A stretch of DNA of 5,287 nucleotides from Candidatus Bathyarchaeota archaeon (lineage in GTDB: Archaea > Thermoproteota > Bathyarchaeia > TCS64), in assembly GCA_937877765.1 (NCBI GenBank), contig CALGBN010000080.1, positions 1 through 5,287 on the forward strand, read 5' to 3'. The notes under the pieces are model-generated. The model worked only from the letters and a program-made list of their open reading frames with translations, did not search any database and was not told the origin of the DNA. Shown here in pieces: positions 1-5,287 of this stretch. Each line of letters begins with the position of its first letter. The stretch's first letter is position 1. The position numbers and the translations under genes are program-made.

Positions 1-53
1 GCATACGAGATGTAGAGAGGTCTCGTGGGCTCGGAGATGTGTATAAGAGACAG
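1..53 (+). other. Untrimmed Illumina Nextera P7 adapter (artefact, not genomic)
   Basis: Bases 1-11 match the 3' end of the Illumina P7 flow-cell oligonucleotide. Bases 12-19 (GTAGAGAG) sit exactly where the 8-base i7 index belongs. Bases 20-53 match the Nextera transposase arm, ending in the 19-bp Tn5 mosaic end AGATGTGTATAAGAGACAG at 35-53. The index read in reverse is CTCTCTAC, which I recall as Nextera index N707. The order tail-index-arm-mosaic end is that of a tagmentation library molecule. The sequence is therefore a leftover of library preparation, and the genomic insert starts at 54. It cuts the FtsZ gene and should be masked. Confidence 0.98.
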
Positions 54-489
54 TTACAACGCCGATGGTGAGTGCTCCAAGCTCTCGTGCTACTTTCGCA
101 ACGATTGGGGAAGCGCCTGTGCCTGTTCCACCGCCTAGTGCAGATGTTACGAAGACAAGGTTTGCGTCTCCTATTGCTTGCTCGATCTCATGGGCTGATT
201 CCTCCGCTGCCTTTGCGCCCTGCTCTGGGAAACCACCGCAGCCGAGACCTCCACAGAGGTCATATCCGAGGAGTACCCTGCTCCCTGCCTTGCTTGTTGT
301 TAGGTGCTGTGCGTCGCTGTTGAGTGCTACCGTGCGGGCGCCGATGACTTTTTTGTCCATCCAGGTAACCATGTTGCTTCCGCCACCACCTACGCCAAGA
401 ATCGCTATTTTTGGTGTGGCTTCCTTTGCGATGTCCTCTATGCTTTTTGCTGGGACTGCGTGAGGCGCCACTTCGATTTCAACTGTCAT
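54..489 (-). CDS. ftsZ: Cell-division GTPase FtsZ family, N-terminal 145 residues (3' end cut by adapter)
   Basis: FtsZ is a tubulin-like GTPase that polymerises at mid-cell to form the division ring. My reverse-strand translation from ATG at 489 gives 145 residues, open to the adapter junction. After a 27-residue acidic lead comes strand 1 (KIAILGVGGGGSN, residues 27-39). The T2 loop follows (ALNSDAQHL, about 54-62), then the T3 region (GLGCGGFPEQG, 81-91) and the tubulin/FtsZ signature GGGTGTG at 119-125, followed by a SPIVAKVARELGALTIGVV stretch. Order and spacing are those of FtsZ. The T3 region is unusual: C79, G80, C84 and F87 stand where archaeal FtsZs usually have T, R/N, A and D/N. 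The T7 catalytic loop and C-terminus lie beyond the cut. An AGGTGA SD site 9 bases upstream supports the ATG. It could be canonical FtsZ1/FtsZ2 or a divergent paralogue; the fragment cannot decide. Confidence 0.93.
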
Positions 490-498
490 TGAGTATTT

Positions 499-504
499 TC
501 ACCT
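499..504 (-). promoter_or_regulatory. Strong Shine-Dalgarno site of the FtsZ gene
   Basis: AGGTGA on the minus strand lies 9 bases before the FtsZ ATG. It matches the archaeal/bacterial anti-SD sequence at the 16S rRNA 3' end and decides the start codon. It is the best SD in the window; the other genes have weak or no SD. Confidence 0.75.
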
Positions 505-528
505 GATTGAAGATAATTCATTGATTTT

Positions 529-541
529 GGTTTATAGGATT
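529..541 (-). promoter_or_regulatory. Putative archaeal TATA box of the FtsZ gene
   Basis: The minus strand carries TATAAA (536-531) inside CCTATAAACC. With the archaeal spacing of about 26-27 bases from box centre to transcription start, the start would be near 507. That gives an 18-base leader that still contains the SD site at 504-499. Geometry is consistent, but a six-base A/T motif alone is weak evidence. Confidence 0.4.
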
Positions 542-547
542 GTGTAG

Positions 548-563
548 GTGTAACAAGTTACAC
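548..563. repeat. Perfect inverted repeat GTGTAAC-AA-GTTACAC, candidate operator
   Basis: Two perfect 7-base arms are separated by 2 bases, between the TPR gene stop (587) and the proposed FtsZ TATA box (536-531). The arms fit a site for a homodimeric helix-turn-helix regulator. Its place just upstream of the TATA/BRE region suits an activator, or a repressor that interferes with TFB binding. No T-run follows on either strand, so an intrinsic terminator is less likely. The regulator is unknown and is not encoded in the visible window. Confidence 0.45.
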
Positions 564-586
564 ACATACTTACTCCGGGGAGAATA

Positions 587-2161
587 TCAGAGGTCCATAG
601 CGGACTTCACTAATGACTGATACTGAGGATCAAGCTCAACTGCCTTTTCAAGGTGTTTCCGGGCGTTTTCCTTCATTCCATGGCTGCTTAGATGAATTCC
701 GTAGCTAAAATGGGCTCTCGCGTTATTTGGGTCCTGTTCTAGGGCGATCTGGAAATGGCGGTCCGCTTGCTGGGGTCTCCTCTGCCGAGACAGGAACTGA
801 GCGTAGTAGAGGTTCAACTCAGGGTCGTTTGGCGAGTATTCCAGCCCCTCGAATAACTGGTTCTCAGCTTCCTCGTCGCGCCTTGTGTCTACGAGTAAAC
901 GCGCATAGTAGAGGCGTGGATCTGGTGATTTTGGGTCCAGTTCTATGGCTTTGAGGTATTTTTCCTCCGCCTCATCATAGCGTTGATGGTTCGCCAAAAA
1001 GAAGCCATAAGCGAGACAAGCGGTCGAGTTTTTTGGCGCTATTTCAATAGCCTTAACATAGTGGGCTTCCGCGGTTACAAGGCTGTTCTTTTTTGTTAAC
1101 AGCATAGCGTAGTGCAGATGAACATCAGAGTTATCTGGGTTCAGATGAAGTGCCTCACGCAGCATCTTTTCAGCTTCATCGAGTTTACCCAGCTTGAAGA
1201 GAACTACGCCTCGGCTTAGATATAATTCAGGGTCGGTGGGTTCGGTTATGCTAAGGTACTCGAACTGTCTGTTGGCTTCATTGTATTGTTTTTCCTCTGC
1301 GAGGAACTTGATGTAGTTGCGTCTGTAGGTTAGATCTTCTGGGCTTAGATCGATGGCTTGTCTGAAGTATATATCGGCTTCATCGCTACGTTTCAGGCTC
1401 CAGAGCAAGAGAGCATAGTTGTTGAGGGTATCAGGGTTATCTGGGCTTATCTTGAGGCTCTGCTTGTAGAGTTTCTCTGCATCTTCCTGTTTCTCCATAT
1501 CAGTGAATATGTTTGCTAGGTTGTTCATGGCTGTGGGGTCAGGGTCCAGCACAAGTGACTCCTTCAGGTGGTTAGATGCTTCCTCCAGCTTATTCGTCTG
1601 ATAGTAGAGGAGCCCCAAGTTGTTGTGGACCGTGGGATCGCTTGGATCGATGTTTAATGCCTCAAGATACTGGTTGATGGCATCATCGATTCTTTCATTT
1701 TTCTCAAGGTACTGGGCGTAGTTGATATACGCCTCCGATGACCCGCCACTCACCTCAATAGCCTTGATATGATGATACTCGGCGTCCTCTTGTTTATCTA
1801 GCGAACTATAAAATCGGGCATAGCTAAGATGATTCTCCATTGTATTCGGGAAAATCTCCTTCCGCGTCTCTGTAGTGGAAGGCTTTGCCAGAGTGTATTT
1901 TTCTTGATTCTTGATAGCGGTCTGATGAGATTTCTTTGTCTGACTCAGTTTCTCGGCTATCTCGTATAAACTTCTCATCTGAGAAGGCGCTGCAATAGTC
2001 TGTGCCTCAGCTATCTTGATTAACTGTTTAGCAATAGTCTCGTTTTTTCCATCGTTCTCGGCTACCCAAGCTGCTAACTGGATGACACCGTCGAGATCGC
2101 CTCTGTTTGCCATCCGTTCTATTAGCTCAGTGTAGACTGTCAAGGGTAGCCCTACAGTCAA
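587..2161 (-). CDS. Tetratricopeptide-repeat protein, about 12 TPRs
   Basis: This 524-residue protein is built mostly of 34-residue TPR units, which form a right-handed helical solenoid used as a protein-binding scaffold. I count 12 consecutive units from about residue 107 to 514. Most end in a D/N-P turn (NIDPSD, VLDPD, LSPED, LNPDN, ELDPKS, EQDPNN), with the usual W/L-G/A-Y/F-A-P positions filled, and a short cap (QSLVKSAMDL) follows. Residues 1-106 are helical, with lower similarity to TPRs, and end in a polar Lys/Thr/Gln-rich linker (about 73-106). There is no signal peptide or membrane segment, so it should be cytoplasmic. The start shown is TTG at 2161, with GAGG 4 bases upstream; ATG at 2113 (residue 17) is an alternative. 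It lies 36 bp after the C39-like peptidase gene and in the same frame, suggesting co-transcription. No enzymatic domain is visible and the partner is unknown. Confidence 0.9.
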   Translation of the reverse strand: MTVGLPLTVYTELIERMANRGDLDGVIQLAAWVAENDGKNETIAKQLIKIAEAQTIAAPSQMRSLYEIAEKLSQTKKSHQTAIKNQEKYTLAKPSTTETRKEIFPNTMENHLSYARFYSSLDKQEDAEYHHIKAIEVSGGSSEAYINYAQYLEKNERIDDAINQYLEALNIDPSDPTVHNNLGLLYYQTNKLEEASNHLKESLVLDPDPTAMNNLANIFTDMEKQEDAEKLYKQSLKISPDNPDTLNNYALLLWSLKRSDEADIYFRQAIDLSPEDLTYRRNYIKFLAEEKQYNEANRQFEYLSITEPTDPELYLSRGVVLFKLGKLDEAEKMLREALHLNPDNSDVHLHYAMLLTKKNSLVTAEAHYVKAIEIAPKNSTACLAYGFFLANHQRYDEAEEKYLKAIELDPKSPDPRLYYARLLVDTRRDEEAENQLFEGLEYSPNDPELNLYYAQFLSRQRRPQQADRHFQIALEQDPNNARAHFSYGIHLSSHGMKENARKHLEKAVELDPQYQSLVKSAMDL

Positions 2162-2165
2162 GATG

Positions 2166-2169
2166 CCTC
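2166..2169 (-). promoter_or_regulatory. Short Shine-Dalgarno (GAGG) before the TPR gene TTG start
   Basis: GAGG on the minus strand ends 4 bases before the TTG at 2161. Spacing is tight but usable. The alternative ATG at 2113 has only a distant GAG, and the TTG at 2143 has an AGGG 6 bases away. This site therefore favours the TTG at 2161 without proving it. Confidence 0.35.
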
Positions 2170-2197
2170 TGTGTTTTTCTTTTTTGTGGGTCCCAGT

Positions 2198-3082
2198 TCA
2201 TTTTGTCAATTGCTTATAGGCAAACTGGATATAGTCATTATCTTTGATCATCTGAAGGTTGTTAGCGCAGAAGTATTTTGAGCCATTCTGGTCTAGGATA
2301 GTCGTATCCATTGATAGAAAATCTGACTCGTTTGTAATCATCAGGGAAAAGTACTCTCCCGAGGACAGGGACCCGATTTTTACACCATTCAGATTAAGCG
2401 ATGATTCCAATTCCTCTGGCAACCCTATCAAAGAGATATTCAATTTATGAAAAAACCCAAAATCTGAGGACTGAGACACAGTCAATGCCCAGTTATTGCG
2501 GGCAGCCCAGAGTTTTGATAACTTTTCATTACTGAGATAAACATAAGGTCCCGTTTCTCTTCCTACGGGTGGATTCCATGTTGTTGGCCAAGGATCATTG
2601 ATGAATACTCCGGTCTCGTTATAGCCTACTGCTACTACGTAGTGTGCTTCTTGATATGTTTCGTCAAACCAGATTAGTAGGATTGGAGCATATCCTGATG
2701 CAATTCTCTTCCTTAGCTTAGGAAGAGACATGGATTCATGGTTAATGATGGAAAAGTCTCGCAGTAGAAAAGGGTCATCCATGTACTCGCTAAGTGTGCC
2801 AGTAATAGTTTCCAGTTCCTCGACTAGGGTATCTTGAGATAATGATTCGCCACTAGTATACTCAATTACCATGCTTACTGAGGCGGGGCCACAATAATAG
2901 CTGGTTTCTTGACCATAATATGGTACTGCGAGTAGGCAGCTATCAGCTATGTAGGCTCTGTTATCAAACTGGGGGAAAAATACAAGGAATATTAAACAGA
3001 AGATTAGTATAGTTCTCGGCTTGACTATCCACTTTCGTTTTTGTATTAGGCTTCTTATTTTTTCGATAAATGGATCGTCCAT
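2198..3082 (-). CDS. Membrane-anchored C39-like (papain-fold) cysteine peptidase
   Basis: The 294-residue protein has a basic N-terminus (KIRSLIQKRKWIVKPR) followed by one hydrophobic segment at about 24-38 (ILIFCLIFLVFFPQF). This is a signal anchor that places the rest outside the membrane by the positive-inside rule. A peptidase C39-like domain follows: Q58 (oxyanion hole), C64 in the YYCGPASVSM motif, H147 in EAHYVVAVGY and D163 in FINDPW. The complete Cys-His-Asp triad suggests an active enzyme. The family cleaves peptides, classically Gly-Gly leader sequences in exporters; stand-alone relatives have unknown substrates. Residues about 213-290 form a separate, probably beta-rich C-terminal domain (NISLIGLPEELE, NGVKIGSLSSGEYF) resembling archaeal surface-protein modules in style. 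There is no clear SD site; a TATA-like TTAAAA lies about 32 bases upstream. It is followed closely by the TPR gene. Substrate is unknown. Confidence 0.85.
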   Translation of the reverse strand: MDDPFIEKIRSLIQKRKWIVKPRTILIFCLIFLVFFPQFDNRAYIADSCLLAVPYYGQETSYYCGPASVSMVIEYTSGESLSQDTLVEELETITGTLSEYMDDPFLLRDFSIINHESMSLPKLRKRIASGYAPILLIWFDETYQEAHYVVAVGYNETGVFINDPWPTTWNPPVGRETGPYVYLSNEKLSKLWAARNNWALTVSQSSDFGFFHKLNISLIGLPEELESSLNLNGVKIGSLSSGEYFSLMITNESDFLSMDTTILDQNGSKYFCANNLQMIKDNDYIQFAYKQLTK

Positions 3083-3110
3083 TTAATATCTGTTTTTTCC
3101 TGAAAACTCC

Positions 3111-3120
3111 CTTTTAATGG
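3111..3120 (-). promoter_or_regulatory. Possible TATA-like element of the C39-like peptidase gene
   Basis: CCATTAAAAG on the minus strand is centred about 32 bases before the ATG at 3082. It would place transcription start a few bases ahead of the ATG, which agrees with the lack of an SD site there. The surrounding 98-bp intergenic stretch is very A/T-rich, so the match is weak. Confidence 0.25.
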
Positions 3121-3142
3121 TTAGCTAATGATGATCAAAGCC

Positions 3143-3170
3143 AAAAAATACTATATTTCCCATAAATATT
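3143..3170 (-). terminator. Possible T-run terminator after the GNAT gene
   Basis: On the minus strand, beginning about 10 bases after the GNAT stop, ATATTT-ATGGG-AAATAT (3169-3153) is followed by TATTTTTT. Archaeal terminators are mainly T-runs, with or without a hairpin, so this could end the GNAT transcript and separate it from the peptidase-TPR unit. The A/T-only 6-bp stem is weak and may be chance. Confidence 0.3.
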
Positions 3171-3180
3171 GTAATTTAAC

Positions 3181-3687
3181 CTACTTTTTTCGGTTCCACT
3201 CTTCACGCAGAATGCTGTATATGGCTCCATCCATGTAGACGCCTTGAATATACGCGGCTTTACGTTTCAAACCCTCATAGGTGAACCCTGCTTTCTCCAA
3301 GACTCGTACCGATGCACGGTTCTCTGGGGTGCACTCAGCCTGTATCCTAACAACGTTCTTTGTGGAGAAAAGATGGTCAACAAGAAGCTTCACAGCCTCT
3401 GTGGTGTAGCCTTGCCCCCTGTGATTGGGGTGAAGAATATAGCCTAACCAGTAATAATCGCCTTGTGGCCCTGTGATAATCTGCCCCATGGGCTCGCCTT
3501 GTTTATCTGCGATGACCCATGACTCTGTTTTCTTCTCCGAGTCAAACCATTTCTGGATTTCTTCAAGTGTGTTGTTTTCTAGTGGCTCATATGGTCCCTT
3601 GTACTCTGGGTCATTATTCCACTCTGTGAACCATTCAAGGTCGTCTCTCTGTAATGGTCTGATGTTTACCTTCTCACCCATCAGCAT
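3181..3687 (-). CDS. GNAT-family N-acetyltransferase, RimJ/RimL type
   Basis: GNAT enzymes move an acetyl group from acetyl-CoA to an amine; the RimJ/RimL branch acts on protein N-termini, amino acids or small amines. Counting from ATG at 3687, the 168-residue protein is normal length for the family. It opens with the typical MGEKVNIRPLQRDDLEWF strand-helix. The acetyl-CoA pyrophosphate loop HRGQGYTTEA (89-98, pattern R/Q-x-x-G-x-G/A) is next. Then come ECTPENRASVRVLEKAGF (118-135), with the conserved Asn and the helix-plus-GF motif of RimJ/RimL relatives, and a C-terminal strand (DGAIYSILREEW). No signal peptide or membrane segment is seen, so it is cytosolic. TTG at 3693 and ATG at 3681 are alternative starts in the same frame; none has a clear SD site. 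The gene is divergent from the amidohydrolase. The acceptor substrate cannot be inferred. Confidence 0.88.
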   Translation of the reverse strand: MLMGEKVNIRPLQRDDLEWFTEWNNDPEYKGPYEPLENNTLEEIQKWFDSEKKTESWVIADKQGEPMGQIITGPQGDYYWLGYILHPNHRGQGYTTEAVKLLVDHLFSTKNVVRIQAECTPENRASVRVLEKAGFTYEGLKRKAAYIQGVYMDGAIYSILREEWNRKK

Positions 3688-3725
3688 AGACAAAGATACG
3701 GGGCCCTTTTGTTAGAAGTTTTTGG

Positions 3726-3736
3726 TTAATTATTTA
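3726..3736. promoter_or_regulatory. Shared A/T-rich TATA element of the divergent GNAT and amidohydrolase genes
   Basis: TTAATTATTTA lies in the 72 bp between the divergent starts. Its centre (about 3731) is 29 bases before the plus-strand ATG at 3760, the spacing expected for a leaderless archaeal transcript. The near-symmetric motif read on the minus strand (TAAATAATTAA) would give a start near 3704 and a short leader to the GNAT ATG at 3687. It is the only TATA-like element in the interval. Neither gene has a nearby SD site, which supports leaderless or short-leader transcription. Confidence 0.45.
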
Positions 3737-3759
3737 GACTCAGACATCAACACTAGATT

Positions 3760-5226
3760 ATGTCAAATGGTCAAACCTACAAGAGCCTTGTAATCCGTGA
3801 CGCCATGATCATCAACGGTAAAGGGGTACCACCCTATGGGCCCTGTGATATTGTGGTCGAAGACGGGAAAATCAAGGAAATAGTCAACGTAGATACCATC
3901 AGTCTCACAAGGTACAAGATCAAACGCCCCGAGGCAGAACACGTAATCGAGGCAAAGGGAATGTACGTAACCCCGGGTCTCGTGGACATGCACATCCACA
4001 TCAACATAGCTGATGAGAAATGCGGACCCAAAGGAACAGAATACGCCTACAAGCTATGCCTAGCCCATGGTATTACGACGATTAGAACCTGTGGATTCGG
4101 AACCGATAAACAATTACTCGAACACAAGAAGCTGAGCGTTGAAAACAAGATAGTAGCACCAAGAATCATGGTTCTTGGTAGTTGGCCCGCTGAAGCTCAC
4201 ACGGTAGAAGAGTCAAGGAAAGCTGTGCGTGATTTGAAGCAGCTTGGTGTGGATGGTATCAAGATGATTCCACGTCCCCATGTTACAGCTGAGATGTTGG
4301 AAGCTATAGCGGATGAGATGCGTAAAGTTGGTCTACGAACTGGTATCGCGATTCATCACGCCCAGAACAGTGAATTAAACGCACTGATAACCAGTAACGC
4401 TGCGAAGGACAAACTGAGCATCGAACATACGTATGGTATCCCACAGGCAGCACTCCCGGGTACCCAGAACTTCCCACCGTTCTATAACTATAGTAACGAG
4501 GTGGACAGGTTCAGGAATAGTGGATATATCTGGACCGAGGCAGACCAGTACCCAGAACGCGTGAAGAAAGTGTTTGATACTCTTCTTGAAAACAAGACGG
4601 TCTGGGACCCAACTATGGTGGTCTATGAGGCGCATCGCGACTATGAACGATGCAAGACCTTGCCGTGGCACGAGAAATATACAGTGAGACAGTTATGGGA
4701 GGCATATAGTCCTAGCCCGGGTAGACACGCGACACACTTCTTTGACTGGAAGACCAGCGATGAGATCGCTTGGAAGGAAAAGTACAAGATATGGATGAAG
4801 TACGTAAAATACTTCTTTGATAACGGTGGAACCCTCATAGCGGGAAGCGACACCGCCTTCATCTATGCCCTATTCGGTTTCGCGCTAATCAGAGAACTTG
4901 AGCTATTCCAAGAAGCAGGCATACACCCCATAGATGTACTGAAAATAGCCACCACAAACGCCCAGAAAACACTTGGCAACGAGGAGCTGGCAGGAGGCAT
5001 AAGACAAGGAGCACCAGCAGACCTAGCGATCATCGATGGCAACCCACTTGATAACTTCAAAGTGATGTACGGCACAGGAGTCACCCGGTACGCTGAAGAC
5101 GGGTTATCCATGACTCGTGGCGGCGGAGTTCGCTGGACAATTAAGAATGGAATAGTCTTTGACTGCAAGGAACTCTTGGCTGATATCGAGGAGTATGTCA
5201 AGTCTCAGGGACCGAAAAAACCCTAA
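3760..5226 (+). CDS. Metal-dependent amidohydrolase, imidazolonepropionase-like
   Basis: This 488-residue cytoplasmic enzyme belongs to the amidohydrolase superfamily, TIM-barrel hydrolases that use one or two metals to cleave C-N and related bonds. The N-terminal part of the small beta-sandwich domain (LVIRDAMIINGKG, IVVEDGKIKEI) leads into the barrel at GMYVTPGLVDMHIHIN. Metal ligands visible in order are H78 and H80 (HxH, strand 1), K168 in VDGIKMIPRP (possible carbamylated lysine, strand 4), H199/H200 in GIAIHHAQ (strand 5), H223 in SIEHTYG (strand 6) and D364 in LIAGSDTAF (strand 8). The C-terminal signature TTNAQKTLGNEELAGGI through GAPADLAIIDGNPLDN is typical. The protein is longer than the usual 400-450 residues because of an aromatic and charged stretch at about 235-345, which may form a lid. 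ATG at 3760 has no SD site and fits a leaderless transcript. Substrate is unknown; dipeptidase, cyclic amidase and imidazolonepropionase-type activities are all open. Confidence 0.9.
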   Translation: MSNGQTYKSLVIRDAMIINGKGVPPYGPCDIVVEDGKIKEIVNVDTISLTRYKIKRPEAEHVIEAKGMYVTPGLVDMHIHINIADEKCGPKGTEYAYKLCLAHGITTIRTCGFGTDKQLLEHKKLSVENKIVAPRIMVLGSWPAEAHTVEESRKAVRDLKQLGVDGIKMIPRPHVTAEMLEAIADEMRKVGLRTGIAIHHAQNSELNALITSNAAKDKLSIEHTYGIPQAALPGTQNFPPFYNYSNEVDRFRNSGYIWTEADQYPERVKKVFDTLLENKTVWDPTMVVYEAHRDYERCKTLPWHEKYTVRQLWEAYSPSPGRHATHFFDWKTSDEIAWKEKYKIWMKYVKYFFDNGGTLIAGSDTAFIYALFGFALIRELELFQEAGIHPIDVLKIATTNAQKTLGNEELAGGIRQGAPADLAIIDGNPLDNFKVMYGTGVTRYAEDGLSMTRGGGVRWTIKNGIVFDCKELLADIEEYVKSQGPKKP

Positions 5227-5285
5227 TTCCTTATTTCATCAGCTACTAGATAGCCTACTCCAGATTTTTTCACACGCACATTAAC
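5223..5285 (-). CDS. Possible C-terminus of a convergent gene (20 residues, partial)
   Basis: On the minus strand, one frame is open from the window edge to a TAG at 5225-5223 and would encode VNVRVKKSGVGYLVADEIRN. Its stop overlaps the TAA of the amidohydrolase by two bases (5224-5225), a tail-to-tail arrangement common in compact genomes. The other two frames close within six codons. Twenty open codons can easily arise by chance, so this is tentative and no family can be named. If it is not coding, the stretch after 5226 holds only a T6 run (5265-5270) that could serve as a plus-strand terminator. Confidence 0.3.
   Translation of the reverse strand, partial: VNVRVKKSGVGYLVADEIRN
5265..5270 (+). 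terminator. T6 run downstream of the amidohydrolase gene
   Basis: Six T residues lie 38 bases after the amidohydrolase stop, with no hairpin ahead of them. Archaeal transcription can stop at such runs. The same bases would encode Lys-Lys if a convergent minus-strand gene ends here, so the call is weak. Confidence 0.25.
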
Positions 5286-5287
5286 AA

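Noticed and set aside
35..53. 19-bp Tn5 mosaic end as evidence of a transposon
   Set aside because: It is directly preceded by the Nextera arm, an 8-base index and the P7 tail, so it comes from tagmentation library preparation.
65..492. Three plus-strand open frames opposite ftsZ (65-463, 72-323, 304-492)
   Set aside because: They are antisense to a clear FtsZ reading frame, have low-complexity Pro/Ser/Ala or Leu/Arg translations and show no recognisable domain.
573..582. CTCC-GG-GGAG inverted repeat just after the TPR stop, as a terminator
   Set aside because: The arms are only 4 bases with a 2-base loop and no T-run follows on the minus strand.
727..954. Plus-strand open frame inside the TPR gene
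   Set aside because: It is the opposite strand of well-formed TPR repeats 9-12, and its product has no recognisable features.
620..1843. Tandem DNA repeat or CRISPR-like array in the TPR region
   Set aside because: The 34-codon periodicity is a protein-level TPR pattern; the bases diverge between units and there are no identical repeats with spacers.
3763..5201. Minus-strand open frames inside the amidohydrolase gene
   Set aside because: They overlap a full-length amidohydrolase with all its metal-ligand motifs; their Ser/Cys/Pro-rich translations look like antisense shadows.
54..5287. A phage-defence island or other novel multi-gene system
   Set aside because: Only the peptidase-TPR pair hints at a joint function. 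There is no nuclease, sensor, toxin or transporter, so calling this a defence or secretion system would go beyond the sequence.

Overview
The window looks like a metagenome-type contig of about 5.3 kb from an archaeon. The archaeal reading rests on four things: an FtsZ with a 27-residue N-terminal extension ahead of its first strand; an AGGTGA Shine-Dalgarno (SD) site; A/T-rich TATA-like boxes at archaeal spacing; and genes with no SD whose TATA-like box lies about 27-30 bases from the start codon, as in leaderless transcripts. Phylum cannot be settled by eye. An Asgard (Thorarchaeia-like) or related lineage is only a guess. No single feature excludes a divergent bacterium.

Bases 1-53 are not genomic. 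They are an untrimmed Illumina Nextera P7 adapter: a P7 tail, an 8-base index and the transposase arm ending in the 19-bp mosaic end. Biology begins at 54.

Layout: four genes lie on the minus strand. Read in their own direction, they are a RimJ/RimL-like GNAT acetyltransferase (3687-3181), a membrane-anchored C39-like cysteine peptidase (3082-2198), a 12-repeat TPR protein (2161-587) and the first 145 residues of an FtsZ-family protein (489 to the adapter junction). Divergent from the GNAT gene, across a 72-bp promoter region, a 488-residue amidohydrolase reads on the plus strand (3760-5226). Past it is about 60 bp that may hold the last codons of a convergent gene.

How the genes may work together: the peptidase and TPR genes are 36 bp apart and in the same reading frame, so one stop codon separates a C39 domain from a TPR solenoid. 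This pairing is known as a single polypeptide in some bacterial cysteine peptidases, so they may form a functional pair or a split protein. FtsZ has its own promoter-like region, with a perfect 7-bp inverted repeat upstream of the TATA-like box, and is probably regulated separately. The GNAT and amidohydrolase look like unrelated metabolic or modification enzymes that share a divergent promoter. No RNA gene, CRISPR array or natural mobile element is visible.
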